A stretch of 7,311 nucleotides of DNA from an uncultured Clostridia bacterium (GTDB lineage: Bacteria > Bacillota > Clostridia > TANB77 > CAG-508): the NCBI GenBank assembly GCA_947630255.1, contig CANRGU010000062.1, positions 1-7,311 of the forward strand. The letters run 5' to 3'. The notes beneath the pieces are model-generated. The model searched no databases. It had not been told where the DNA came from and was given only the letters and a program-made list of their open reading frames with translations. This document shows, in pieces, positions 1 through 5,726 of the stretch. Every line of letters begins with the position of its first letter. Within the stretch, counting starts at the first letter, position 1. The position numbers and the translations under genes are program-made.

Positions 1-16
1 AATTTTGGAGGTAAAA

Positions 17-511
17 ATGGATAATGATATTCTAAATTTTCATATGCCTAGGTGGAATGAATTACCTAATATAGATTTATATTTAGATCAAGTTGTTACT
101 TTTCTTGAAGACTTATTTAAAAATATAGTTCCTCTAAAGGATAATGATGAAGATAAAGTTATAACAAAAACAATGATTAATAACTATGTTAAACATGGTG
201 TGCTTAAACCACCTATAAATAAAAAATATAATAAAGAACATTTAGCTAGACTAATAGTTATTTGTATAATAAAAAAAGTCTATAGTATAAATGATATAAA
301 TTCATTAATTAAACTTGCTTTAGAAACTTCAGGCATAGAAGTATCATATAATAAATTTTGTATTCTTTTAGAAAAAGCTATTAATGCAATATTTAATAAA
401 AAAGATTTTGTATATGATGAAGAACTTACAGAAGAACGATATATTTTAAAAAATGTCGTACAGTCTGTTACAAATAAATTATATATTGAAAAAACATTTT
501 TAAATAAATGA
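17..511 (+). CDS. DUF1836 family protein, putative DNA-binding regulator
   Basis: A 164-residue protein that I recognise as the DUF1836 (YkrK-like) family. The typical N-terminal signature is visible (RWNELPNIDLYLDQVV, about residues 12-27). It is followed by a MerR/winged-helix-like stretch (ITKTMINNYVKHGVLKPP, about 49-66) and a helical region with RLIVICIIKKVYSINDI. The family is known as predicted DNA-binding proteins; the Bacillus member YkrK has been linked to regulation of a membrane protease gene. The target here is unknown. ATG at 17 is chosen over a TTG at 5 because that TTG lies inside the ribosome binding site GGAGG (7-11), which stands 5 bases before the ATG. The promoter lies outside the window. 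The stop codon is inside the terminator hairpin shared with the convergent adenosine deaminase gene. Family assignment is fairly firm; function is inferred. Confidence 0.85.
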   Translation: MDNDILNFHMPRWNELPNIDLYLDQVVTFLEDLFKNIVPLKDNDEDKVITKTMINNYVKHGVLKPPINKKYNKEHLARLIVICIIKKVYSINDINSLIKLALETSGIEVSYNKFCILLEKAINAIFNKKDFVYDEELTEERYILKNVVQSVTNKLYIEKTFLNK

Positions 512-538
512 GAAAAAGTTTTACTTTTTCTCATTTAT
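504..538. terminator. Bidirectional hairpin terminator between the DUF1836 gene and add
   Basis: A 16-bp perfect inverted repeat (504-519 paired with 523-538, core GAGAAAAAGT/ACTTTTTCTC) with a 3-base loop. It is flanked by T-rich sequence on both sides. It contains the stop codon of the rightward gene and lies just past the stop of the leftward gene, as expected for a shared terminator of convergent genes. The U-tracts are interrupted, so termination strength is uncertain. Confidence 0.75.
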
Positions 539-546
539 CATAATAT

Positions 547-1569
547 TTATTTTTGCATTATTTCATTTTCTTTTTGTGATAATTTAGATATTAATTCTGC
601 CTTTTTTTGAGGTTCTACAAATGCCCCTCTTACTGCATTTATATTCATTTGCTTTAAATCATTAACTGTTAAATTTGTATTTTCTAATACATATTTATCT
701 TCTTCGATAATATTAGTATTAGAAACTGTATTATTGTCTGGACTAATAGTAACTTTTAGATTTTTTCTATATAATTTTTCAATTGGATGTGGCTCTGCTG
801 TTGCTTTTGTTTGCAAATTACTAATTGGGCACACTTCAAGTGGTATTTCATGTTGGACTAAATAATTAACTAGATTATTATCTTCTAGGCATCTTACTCC
901 ATGACCTATTCTTTTTGCTCCAAATTCTAGAGCTTTTTTTATACTCTCTGCGCCACTTGCTTCTCCTGCATGTATTGTAAATGGAATATTTGAATCTTTT
1001 GCTTTTTTGAATATGTTTTCAAAATCTGATGTAGGAAATATTGCTTCTGCCCCTGCTAAATCTAGAGCGCATACTCCTTTATTTAGATATTTTTTTGCAA
1101 CTTCTACTGTTTTTAAATTTTCTGTTTGATTATCTTTTCCTCTCATGCAACATAAGATTAAATTTCCATCAATTTTGCATTTTTCTTTTGCTTCGTTCAT
1201 ACCTGATATAGCAGATTCTACTATTTTGTCATAATCTAATCCTTGTTTTGTATGCAAACTCGGAGCAAATCTTACTTCTGCATATATTGCATTTTGTTTT
1301 GCTAAATCTTCAAATAGCTCATAAGTAGCTTGCTTTATATGCTCTTCTGTTTGTAATACTTCTAGAGGTAAATCAAATTTTTGTAAGTATTCATTTAAGT
1401 CTCTGCAATCTTTGCCTACCATTAAATCTTTTTTTACTTGTTCTAATGTAACATCTTTTCCTTGTTCTTTTAGCCATTTATATACTGTTTCAGGTCTTAA
1501 AGAACCATCTAAATGTAAGTGCAAAATTACTTTAGGCATTTTTATTATTTCTTCATTTTCATTTTTCAT
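547..1569 (-). CDS. add: Adenosine deaminase
   Basis: A 340-residue cytosolic zinc hydrolase that converts adenosine (and deoxyadenosine) to inosine in purine salvage. All family landmarks are in order. The metal-binding HLHLDGS has H17 and H19. HAGEAS supplies the zinc ligand H200 and catalytic E203. RIGHGVR supplies H223. ISPDNNTVSNT supplies the zinc ligand D278. The length is normal for the family. The second acidic residue of the classical DDP motif is Asn here; from memory this TDN-type variant is common in Firmicutes enzymes, so I do not take it as a loss of function. Start: ATG at 1569 is preceded by AAGGAG with a 7-base spacer. A strong sigma-A-like promoter lies at 1601-1629. The gene appears to be monocistronic and ends at the shared terminator. 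Confidence 0.95.
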   Translation of the reverse strand: MKNENEEIIKMPKVILHLHLDGSLRPETVYKWLKEQGKDVTLEQVKKDLMVGKDCRDLNEYLQKFDLPLEVLQTEEHIKQATYELFEDLAKQNAIYAEVRFAPSLHTKQGLDYDKIVESAISGMNEAKEKCKIDGNLILCCMRGKDNQTENLKTVEVAKKYLNKGVCALDLAGAEAIFPTSDFENIFKKAKDSNIPFTIHAGEASGAESIKKALEFGAKRIGHGVRCLEDNNLVNYLVQHEIPLEVCPISNLQTKATAEPHPIEKLYRKNLKVTISPDNNTVSNTNIIEEDKYVLENTNLTVNDLKQMNINAVRGAFVEPQKKAELISKLSQKENEIMQK

Positions 1570-1600
1570 ATAATTACTCCTTCATTTTGGTTTCAATAAT

Positions 1601-1629
1601 ATTATATATCATAAAATCATATTTGTAAA
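1601..1629 (-). promoter_or_regulatory. Promoter of add
   Basis: On the minus strand, -35 TTTACA (1629-1624) and -10 TATAAT (1606-1601) are separated by 17 bases, a near-consensus housekeeping sigma-A promoter. It lies 31 bases from the add start codon. Seen directly in sequence; activity is inferred. Confidence 0.75.
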
Positions 1630-1651
1630 TTTATATTATCTGTAGTATAAA
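1623..1651 (+). promoter_or_regulatory. Candidate promoter of the spore-coat-like operon, divergent from add
   Basis: On the plus strand, -35 TTGTAA (1623-1628) and -10 TATAAA (1646-1651) are 17 bases apart. The -35 overlaps the -35 of the add promoter on the opposite strand. If these genes are sporulation genes, a sporulation sigma factor may be used instead; I could not fit a convincing sporulation-sigma consensus by eye. Confidence 0.45.
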
Positions 1652-1693
1652 TCTGCATTTTTTGGAAATATTATCTTTCAGGTGGTGATTTTT

Positions 1694-1867
1694 ATGACAG
1701 GTAAAGAACTTTTATATGTTGAAGATGCTTTAGGACATGAACAATTTATGAAAAAATGTAGTAAAAATGCTTCTTCACAATTACAAGACCCAACTCTTTC
1801 AAACTATGTAAAAGAGTTAGAACAAAAACATAATGAATTATTTAACAAATTTTTAAATCTATTATAA
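1694..1867 (+). CDS. Small spore-coat-associated-like protein
   Basis: A 57-residue, probably all-helical, charged protein (MTGKELLYVEDALGHE...). It ends in a helix rich in Lys, Glu and Leu. It resembles small Clostridia proteins that occur directly before CotF-like genes and are often annotated as spore coat or hypothetical; this is recognition from memory, not a domain hit. I choose ATG at 1694 rather than the upstream GTG codons at 1682 and 1685, because these form part of the ribosome binding site AGGTGG (1680-1685), which stands 8 bases before the ATG. Its stop codon overlaps the AAGGAGG of the next gene, so the pair is almost certainly co-transcribed and probably translationally coupled. 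No transmembrane segment or signal peptide. Exact role unknown. Confidence 0.7.
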   Translation: MTGKELLYVEDALGHEQFMKKCSKNASSQLQDPTLSNYVKELEQKHNELFNKFLNLL

Positions 1868-1877
1868 GGAGGAAAAT

Positions 1878-2129
1878 ATGATGGATGATAAAGATATAAT
1901 GGAAAAAGAATTATTAATAATTAAAGGCGTATGCGATTTATATCTACATGGTTCAATAGAATCTACAACTGCTGAAGTACACTGTGCTTTTAAAGAAGCT
2001 TTAAATGAATCTTTAAATATTCAAAATAAAATATATAACCTTATGTCTGAAAAAGGTTGGTATAAAACAGAAACAGCAGAACAACAAAAAATAGATCAGA
2101 CAAAGCAAAAATTTTCTGCAAATAATTAA
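1878..2129 (+). CDS. CotF-like spore coat protein (Coat_F domain)
   Basis: An 83-residue protein resembling the Coat_F family: a helical core (ELLIIKGVCDLYLHGSIES, about residues 11-29; VHCAFKEALNESLNIQNKIY, about 34-53) followed by the family-typical end MSEKGWYKTETAEQQKI. CotF in Bacillus is a spore coat component; many Clostridia have several short paralogues, so sporulation is the likely context. AAGGAGG (1866-1872) overlaps the stop of the preceding gene. It stands 5 bases before ATG 1878 and 8 before a second ATG at 1881, so either could be the true start. The gene ends at a bidirectional terminator. The protein is shorter than Bacillus CotF and corresponds to a single domain unit. Family call is reasonably firm; a coat location is inferred. 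Confidence 0.8.
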   Translation: MMDDKDIMEKELLIIKGVCDLYLHGSIESTTAEVHCAFKEALNESLNIQNKIYNLMSEKGWYKTETAEQQKIDQTKQKFSANN

Positions 2130-2150
2130 AAAAGGGGCTATGCCCTTTTT
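2130..2150. terminator. Bidirectional terminator between the coat-like operon and murD
   Basis: A 9-bp stem (AAAAGGGGC paired with GCCCTTTTT, including one G-T wobble) and a TAT loop. There are five T on the plus side and six on the minus side. It begins directly after the stop of the coat-like gene and contains the murD stop codon (TAG at 2140-2138). Confidence 0.85.
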
Positions 2151-3502
2151 ACATATTCTTTAAACATGTTTCCACGTTCTCTAAAGTTTTTAAAGTATCC
2201 ATAACTTGATGCTGCTGGTGAAAGTAAGCATATTGTATTCTTTTCTGTTATTTCTTTTGCACATTTTACAGCTTCTTGCATGGTTTCTACTTTTACTAAT
2301 TTTTTTGTAGTTCTTTTTAATCCCTCATATATATATTCTCCTGTTTTTGGAAGACAAATTATATTCTCTACATTACTTTCCTTTAAAAAATTTATTAGAT
2401 TCTGTTGGTTTACTCCCCTATCATTTCCTCCTACTATTAGAGTATTTACATTTTCTAATGCTTTTATTGATTCTATTGTTGCTTCTGGTATTGTTGCTAT
2501 TGAGTCATTGTAATAGTCTATTCCTTCAAAATTACCTACATATTCTAATCTATGCTCTAACGGATTAAATTCATTTACTGTTTGAATAGTTTTATTTAAA
2601 TCAAGATTTAATATATTTGCTACTGCAAGAACAAACATAATATTATTCAAATTATGATTTCCTTTTAATTTTCTTATACTATTTACATCATATATTTTTT
2701 GATTGTTGCAATATATGTAATTTTCTTTTTTATATATTGTATTATTTGTAATATTGTTACTTATATTATTTATTGTAATTCCATAGTCTTCTTTTTTGTA
2801 TTTGTAATTTTTATTTGCCATTTGCTCATTTTCTAAATTAAATATCGCAATATCTTTTGGTGTCTGGAATTTAAATATATTAAATTTGGCATCTCCATAT
2901 TCTTCAAATGATTTATAGTGATCTAGATGTTCTTCATAAAGATTAAGCATAATTGATATATTAGGAGATTTTTTTATATATTGAAGTGCGTGTGAAGATA
3001 TTTCTAATACTACAAGGCTTGTATCTTTTATGTTTTCAATTTCATCAAATATAGGTATTCCTATGTTTCCAAGTAGTTCTGCATCCTTATTTTGATTTTT
3101 TAATACTTCGTAAATTAATGAACTTGTAGTGCTTTTTCCTTTTGTACCAGTTACTCCAATAGTTAAAGATTTTGTATATTCTAAAAATAATTCCAGTTGT
3201 GAAGATATTTTATCTTTAAATTTTGATATGTCTATGTTTTTAAATGATATTCCTGGTGATTTTAGTATAATATCATATTGGTTTATTCCTTCTAAATATT
3301 CGTCTCCTGTTGTAAATGATAAATGCTTATCTTTATTTAAATAATTTTTTTCTTCATCAATATTTTGCTTGTTATATCTAATATTTAGCTCTTTTTCAGG
3401 CAAATATTTTCTTATAAAATTATATGTAGATTTTCCTTCTAATCCAAAACCTAAAATTGTTATTTTCTTATTTTCTAAAAAGTTAATTATATTTTTAATC
3501 AT
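2138..3502 (-). CDS. murD: UDP-N-acetylmuramoyl-L-alanine--glutamate ligase, MurD-type (probably MurD2-like, L-glutamate)
   Basis: A 454-residue cytosolic Mur ligase that adds glutamate to UDP-MurNAc-L-Ala with ATP. An N-terminal nucleotide-binding region (ITILGFGLEGKST, 14-26) is followed by the ATP P-loop GTKGKST (119-125). The central domain has LEISSHALQ (166-174), EEHLDHY (190-196) and the lysine expected to be carbamylated, K206 in DAKFNIF. GNHNLNN (281-287) and EHRLE (316-320) come next. The C-terminal domain has NDSIATIPEAT (332-342), GGNDRG (358-363) and LSPAASS (427-433). Classical D-Glu MurD enzymes usually read NDSKATN and SPACAS at the last positions; the differences plus linkage to murL suggest that L-Glu may be the substrate, as in MurD2 of Xanthomonas. 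The start overlaps the murL stop by 8 bases (ATGATTAA), so the two are translationally coupled. MurD identity is firm; L-Glu specificity is inferred. Confidence 0.9.
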   Translation of the reverse strand: MIKNIINFLENKKITILGFGLEGKSTYNFIRKYLPEKELNIRYNKQNIDEEKNYLNKDKHLSFTTGDEYLEGINQYDIILKSPGISFKNIDISKFKDKISSQLELFLEYTKSLTIGVTGTKGKSTTSSLIYEVLKNQNKDAELLGNIGIPIFDEIENIKDTSLVVLEISSHALQYIKKSPNISIMLNLYEEHLDHYKSFEEYGDAKFNIFKFQTPKDIAIFNLENEQMANKNYKYKKEDYGITINNISNNITNNTIYKKENYIYCNNQKIYDVNSIRKLKGNHNLNNIMFVLAVANILNLDLNKTIQTVNEFNPLEHRLEYVGNFEGIDYYNDSIATIPEATIESIKALENVNTLIVGGNDRGVNQQNLINFLKESNVENIICLPKTGEYIYEGLKRTTKKLVKVETMQEAVKCAKEITEKNTICLLSPAASSYGYFKNFRERGNMFKEYVKRA

Positions 3503-3986
3503 CTAATATCGCCTTTCTTAAAATGTTATCAAATTCCTTTGGCAGATTATTTTCTTCGTTGTATCTTTTAGTTATATCTATGTCCGTATTTAATAATTTA
3601 TAGTTTTCGCTATAATATTTTAACAAATATGGTAATTGTATATTTTTGTTATTTAACTTTTGTATTGTTTTTGACACAGCAAAATTTACTTCTTCAAATG
3701 TTCCAACGCATTCAAAAGGCTTTGTTTTGCCATATCCACACAATTCTATAAATGTATTTAATAAATTTTGTTTTTCATATAAATCTTCTTTAAATATTTC
3801 TACTAGCTTATTTTTATATAGATATGGACTTAAAATTATATATACAAATAAGCATTTAGGGCAACTGCAACACCACTCCCATGGAATGCTCTTACTTCCT
3901 ACATTGCAACTTCTAAATATTTTATGATACTTTTCGCATTTTGCAAATAGTTTTGCTATTTGAAGTTCATTAAGTGGTCTAAGCAT
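3495..3986 (-). CDS. murL: MurL epimerase, C-terminal part (out of frame with the N-terminal part)
   Basis: An open frame of 163 residues from ATG 3986 that continues the MurL family sequence after a +1 shift. It holds the conserved LRPLNELQIAKLF (2-14), FRSCNVGS (24-31) and a cysteine-rich segment WCCSCPKC (38-45) with CxxC spacing, characteristic of the MurL C-terminal domain. The same frame is open further upstream, through GIQYFS before the Met, and that extension matches how the family joins the two halves. ATG 3986 has no well-placed ribosome binding site: the nearest AAGGAG is 20 bases away. The gene may therefore not start there, and it reads best as the second part of a 457-residue protein. 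It ends in an 8-base overlap with murD. Without the N-terminal PP-loop domain it would not be expected to be active alone. Confidence 0.8.
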   Translation of the reverse strand: MLRPLNELQIAKLFAKCEKYHKIFRSCNVGSKSIPWEWCCSCPKCLFVYIILSPYLYKNKLVEIFKEDLYEKQNLLNTFIELCGYGKTKPFECVGTFEEVNFAVSKTIQKLNNKNIQLPYLLKYYSENYKLLNTDIDITKRYNEENNLPKEFDNILRKAILDD

Positions 3987-4014
3987 ACTAAAATATTGAA
4001 TACCGGCTCCTTAA
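3987..4014 (-). other. Frameshift junction in murL with SD-like AAGGAG and a CGG codon
   Basis: On the minus strand, codons TTA AGG AGC are followed by CGG (4005-4003) in the original frame, ending at TAG (3990-3988). Skipping one C (4006 or 4005) gives AGC GGT ATT CAA TAT TTT AGT ATG, i.e. SGIQYFSM, the family-like sequence. AAGGAG lies at 4012-4007. A TTT TAG T sequence at 3993-3987 would also permit a +1 slip. I found no other in-frame CGG codon in the genes of the window. An indel error or true mutation is the simplest reading; recoding or internal initiation is possible. Confidence 0.8.
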
Positions 4015-4869
4015 ATATTTATCTGCATAATTTCTAAAATCTTGCTCAAACTCAAAACTTTTTGAGTATTGATGATTTATTTTTTCCCCTTCTACATTGC
4101 TTTCGTTTGCACTTGATTCATTTGATAATGCAATATATTTTTTACCTGTTAAATATGCCACTAAATATGATAAAAATGCTAGCATGCTAGAAAAAGGCGT
4201 GTGTCCATTTAAATATCCTTGCTTATTTAATTCAATCAAATTTTTATCTATTGTTCTTTTAACATATACTATTTTATCTTTGTATCCTGCTATTTCTGCA
4301 GATTTTATAGATGGCTCTTTTCCGCCAACTATTAGGCACAAATTATCATCTTTATATTTGTTTAATAGTTCAGCTGTAACACAAGAATCTTTTCCTCCAC
4401 CTATTGGAATTAATACTCCATTTAAAGAAGATACTTCACCTTTTGATGTATCTAATTTATATTTTTCGTCTGCATCTACTGTTATATTCATCATATCTTC
4501 AATGCCAATTTCTATATTGTTTATGTATCTGTATTCTCCAAGTCCATAATAATATAGTTTTTTAAACCACTCTATTTGTTCGTTATTTAATGTACCACAT
4601 TTTACAATTACTTTTTTAGGGCATGCACATTTCCAATAACTGATTAATTCTATCATTCCTATATTAAAAACTAAATTTTTTACAAAATCGTTATTTGTAT
4701 TTTTAAAGGTTATATTCTTTTTTTCTATTTCGATACTAGGTGTAAAAATAGATAAATTTGGTATTTCAAAACAATATTCTATTTTTATCTTTGTTTCGTC
4801 TTCTGATATTTTGTAGCTTTTATATATAAACTCTTTATATTCGTTTCTTAAGTTATTAAAACTTTTCAT
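3988..4869 (-). CDS. murL: MurL, UDP-MurNAc-L-Ala-L-Glu epimerase, N-terminal part ending at a frameshift
   Basis: 293 residues carrying the N-terminal and PP-loop ATP-binding domain of MurL. MurL uses ATP (releasing AMP and diphosphate) to convert UDP-MurNAc-L-Ala-L-Glu to the D-Glu form for peptidoglycan. The visible motifs are LIPIGGGKDS (153-162, the adenylating PP-loop), NGHTPFSS (221-228), LSNESSANESNVEG (248-261) and NHQYSKSFEFEQDF (265-278). The frame then ends in RYSIF and a TAG at 3990-3988. The family instead continues in the +1 frame as GIQYFSMLRPL, so one base near 4005-4006 is extra. Removing it gives a 457-residue protein, about the length I recall for MurL. The start ATG 4869 has GAGGG with a 6-base spacer. 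A promoter lies at 4901-4929. Family call is firm; whether a full-length product is made is open. Confidence 0.85.
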   Translation of the reverse strand: MKSFNNLRNEYKEFIYKSYKISEDETKIKIEYCFEIPNLSIFTPSIEIEKKNITFKNTNNDFVKNLVFNIGMIELISYWKCACPKKVIVKCGTLNNEQIEWFKKLYYYGLGEYRYINNIEIGIEDMMNITVDADEKYKLDTSKGEVSSLNGVLIPIGGGKDSCVTAELLNKYKDDNLCLIVGGKEPSIKSAEIAGYKDKIVYVKRTIDKNLIELNKQGYLNGHTPFSSMLAFLSYLVAYLTGKKYIALSNESSANESNVEGEKINHQYSKSFEFEQDFRNYADKYLRSRYSIF

Positions 4870-4900
4870 ATTACACCCTCAATAAAATATATTCTAATAT

Positions 4901-4929
4901 AATATATACTAAAAAAGCGTAAATGTAAA
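4901..4929 (-). promoter_or_regulatory. Promoter of the murL-murD operon
   Basis: On the minus strand, -35 TTTACA (4929-4924) and -10 TATATT (4906-4901) are exactly 17 bases apart, 31 bases before the murL start. The -35 lies inside the hairpin of the terminator for the upstream gene. Confidence 0.65.
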
Positions 4930-4946
4930 CTCATTTACGCCTTTTT
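4911..4946 (-). terminator. Terminator of the membrane protein gene
   Basis: A 9-bp perfect stem GCGTAAATG/CATTTACGC (4917-4925 with 4932-4940) and a 6-base loop. On the minus strand it is followed by six T (4916-4911). It lies 17 bases past the stop of the membrane protein gene and separates it from murL. Confidence 0.85.
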
Positions 4947-4962
4947 ATATTATTAAATTATT

Positions 4963-5574
4963 TTAAAATAATGACATTCCTCCATTAATTATTTTCTTTT
5001 TATATACTATAAATGTCATTACATCAGAAGAATCTATTTCTTTGTTTTCTTCTTTGTCTTTTGGTTTTGCTACTAAAGAAACTTTTGCATCAACTGCATA
5101 TAAATCTTTTCCTAATTTTTTAACTTCTTTAATTTTTTCTACTTTAAATTTATATGATTTATACTCGTCAGATATTTCATCAAAAGAATCTTCGATATCT
5201 CTTTGTGTATCTTTCTTTGCCTCTTTTTCATCATCTTTGTCGAAATCTTTATAGTCCTCTATAAATTCTTTGTAATCATCTTTAGAAAAATCATCTGGAT
5301 CATATGAATATTTCCAAGCGTTTTCACCTGCAAAATCCATATATTTTACTACTTTTTCTGCATTTTTACTATTCAAAGAATTTACGAAATTTTTTACTAC
5401 TTTTTTAGGTCCTCCCCCTAATAATACAACTAGTAAAATTATTATTACTACTAATACTGCTAAAGCAATTGCTGCAAATGGAAGATATTTTTTATAATTA
5501 AAATTTTTAAAGTCGAAATCTTTAAAATTGAATTTTTTAGATCCGCTTTGTACTTCTACTTTTTCTTCTTCCAC
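4963..5574 (-). CDS. Single-pass membrane protein with charged extracellular domain (DUF4878/NTF2-like lookalike)
   Basis: A 203-residue protein of unknown function. The acidic N-terminus is followed by a short phenylalanine/lysine repeat (FNFKDFDFKNFNYKKY, about residues 15-30). Next comes one strongly hydrophobic membrane segment (about 31-52, AAIALAVLVVIIILLVVLL), then an outer domain of about 150 residues very rich in Asp, Glu and Lys. The start of that domain (KKVVKNFVNSLNSKNAEKVVKYM) resembles small NTF2-like/DUF4878 domains of Clostridia lipoproteins and anchored proteins. This is a resemblance only. GTG at 5574 is the preferred start: AAGGGG (5588-5583) stands 8 bases upstream, whereas the in-frame GTG at 5583 lies in that ribosome binding site. 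The gene has its own promoter and terminator, so it is probably monocistronic. Orientation (N-terminus inside) is inferred from the positive residues before the membrane segment. Confidence 0.75.
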   Translation of the reverse strand: MEEEKVEVQSGSKKFNFKDFDFKNFNYKKYLPFAAIALAVLVVIIILLVVLLGGGPKKVVKNFVNSLNSKNAEKVVKYMDFAGENAWKYSYDPDDFSKDDYKEFIEDYKDFDKDDEKEAKKDTQRDIEDSFDEISDEYKSYKFKVEKIKEVKKLGKDLYAVDAKVSLVAKPKDKEENKEIDSSDVMTFIVYKKKIINGGMSLF

Positions 5575-5609
5575 AATTATCACCCCTTCATATATTTTTA
5601 TTTATACGA

Positions 5610-5639
5610 ATTATATCACAAAAGTTTTACTTTTGTAAA
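5610..5639 (-). promoter_or_regulatory. Promoter of the membrane protein gene with dyad in the spacer
   Basis: On the minus strand, -35 TTTACA (5639-5634) and consensus -10 TATAAT (5615-5610) are 18 bases apart. A perfect 8-bp inverted repeat, ACAAAAGT-TTT-ACTTTTGT (5618-5636), fills most of the spacer and reaches into the -35. An A/T homopolymer-rich block (5640-5690), including AAAAAATTTTTT at 5648-5659, lies directly upstream and could act as an UP element. Confidence 0.6.
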
Positions 5640-5699
5640 TTTTTATTAAAAAATTTTTTATTTTTTTTATTTTTGTAATATTTTGCTTAAAAATTGAAA

Positions 5700-5726
5700 C
5701 TTTTAGCTCGGGGTTTTTCTCCCAAA
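5700..5726 (-). terminator. Weak candidate terminator after the LRR surface protein gene
   Basis: On the minus strand, just after the stop codon, GGG and CCC(C) can pair across AGAAAAA (about 5722-5709). The stem is only three or four base pairs, and no clean U-tract follows directly. No better hairpin is visible before the next promoter. Termination here is uncertain and some read-through is possible. Confidence 0.25.

Noticed and set aside
280..534. Minus-strand frame opposite the DUF1836 gene
   Set aside because: Antisense to a recognised gene and running through the terminator hairpin; no ribosome binding site or family features.
880..1130. Possible loss of activity in adenosine deaminase because DDP reads DN
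   Set aside because: The zinc-binding Asp is kept and all other catalytic residues are present; the DN variant is, as far as I recall, normal in Firmicutes.
3646..3927. Plus-strand open frame of 93 codons opposite the murL C-terminal part
   Set aside because: No ribosome binding site and no recognisable family; it is a shadow of the conserved minus-strand gene.
4179..4190. Perfect 12-bp palindrome CTAGCATGCTAG
   Set aside because: It lies within the murL coding sequence, in ordinary codons for S-M-L-A, with no promoter or terminator nearby; a chance palindrome is likely.
4097..4549. Plus-strand open frame of 150 codons opposite murL
   Set aside because: The opposite strand carries conserved PP-loop and MurL motifs over the same bases; the composition fits an antisense shadow.
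5581..5583. GTG at 5583 as start of the membrane protein gene
   Set aside because: It is part of the ribosome binding site AAGGGGTG; the GTG at 5574 has the correct 8-base spacing.
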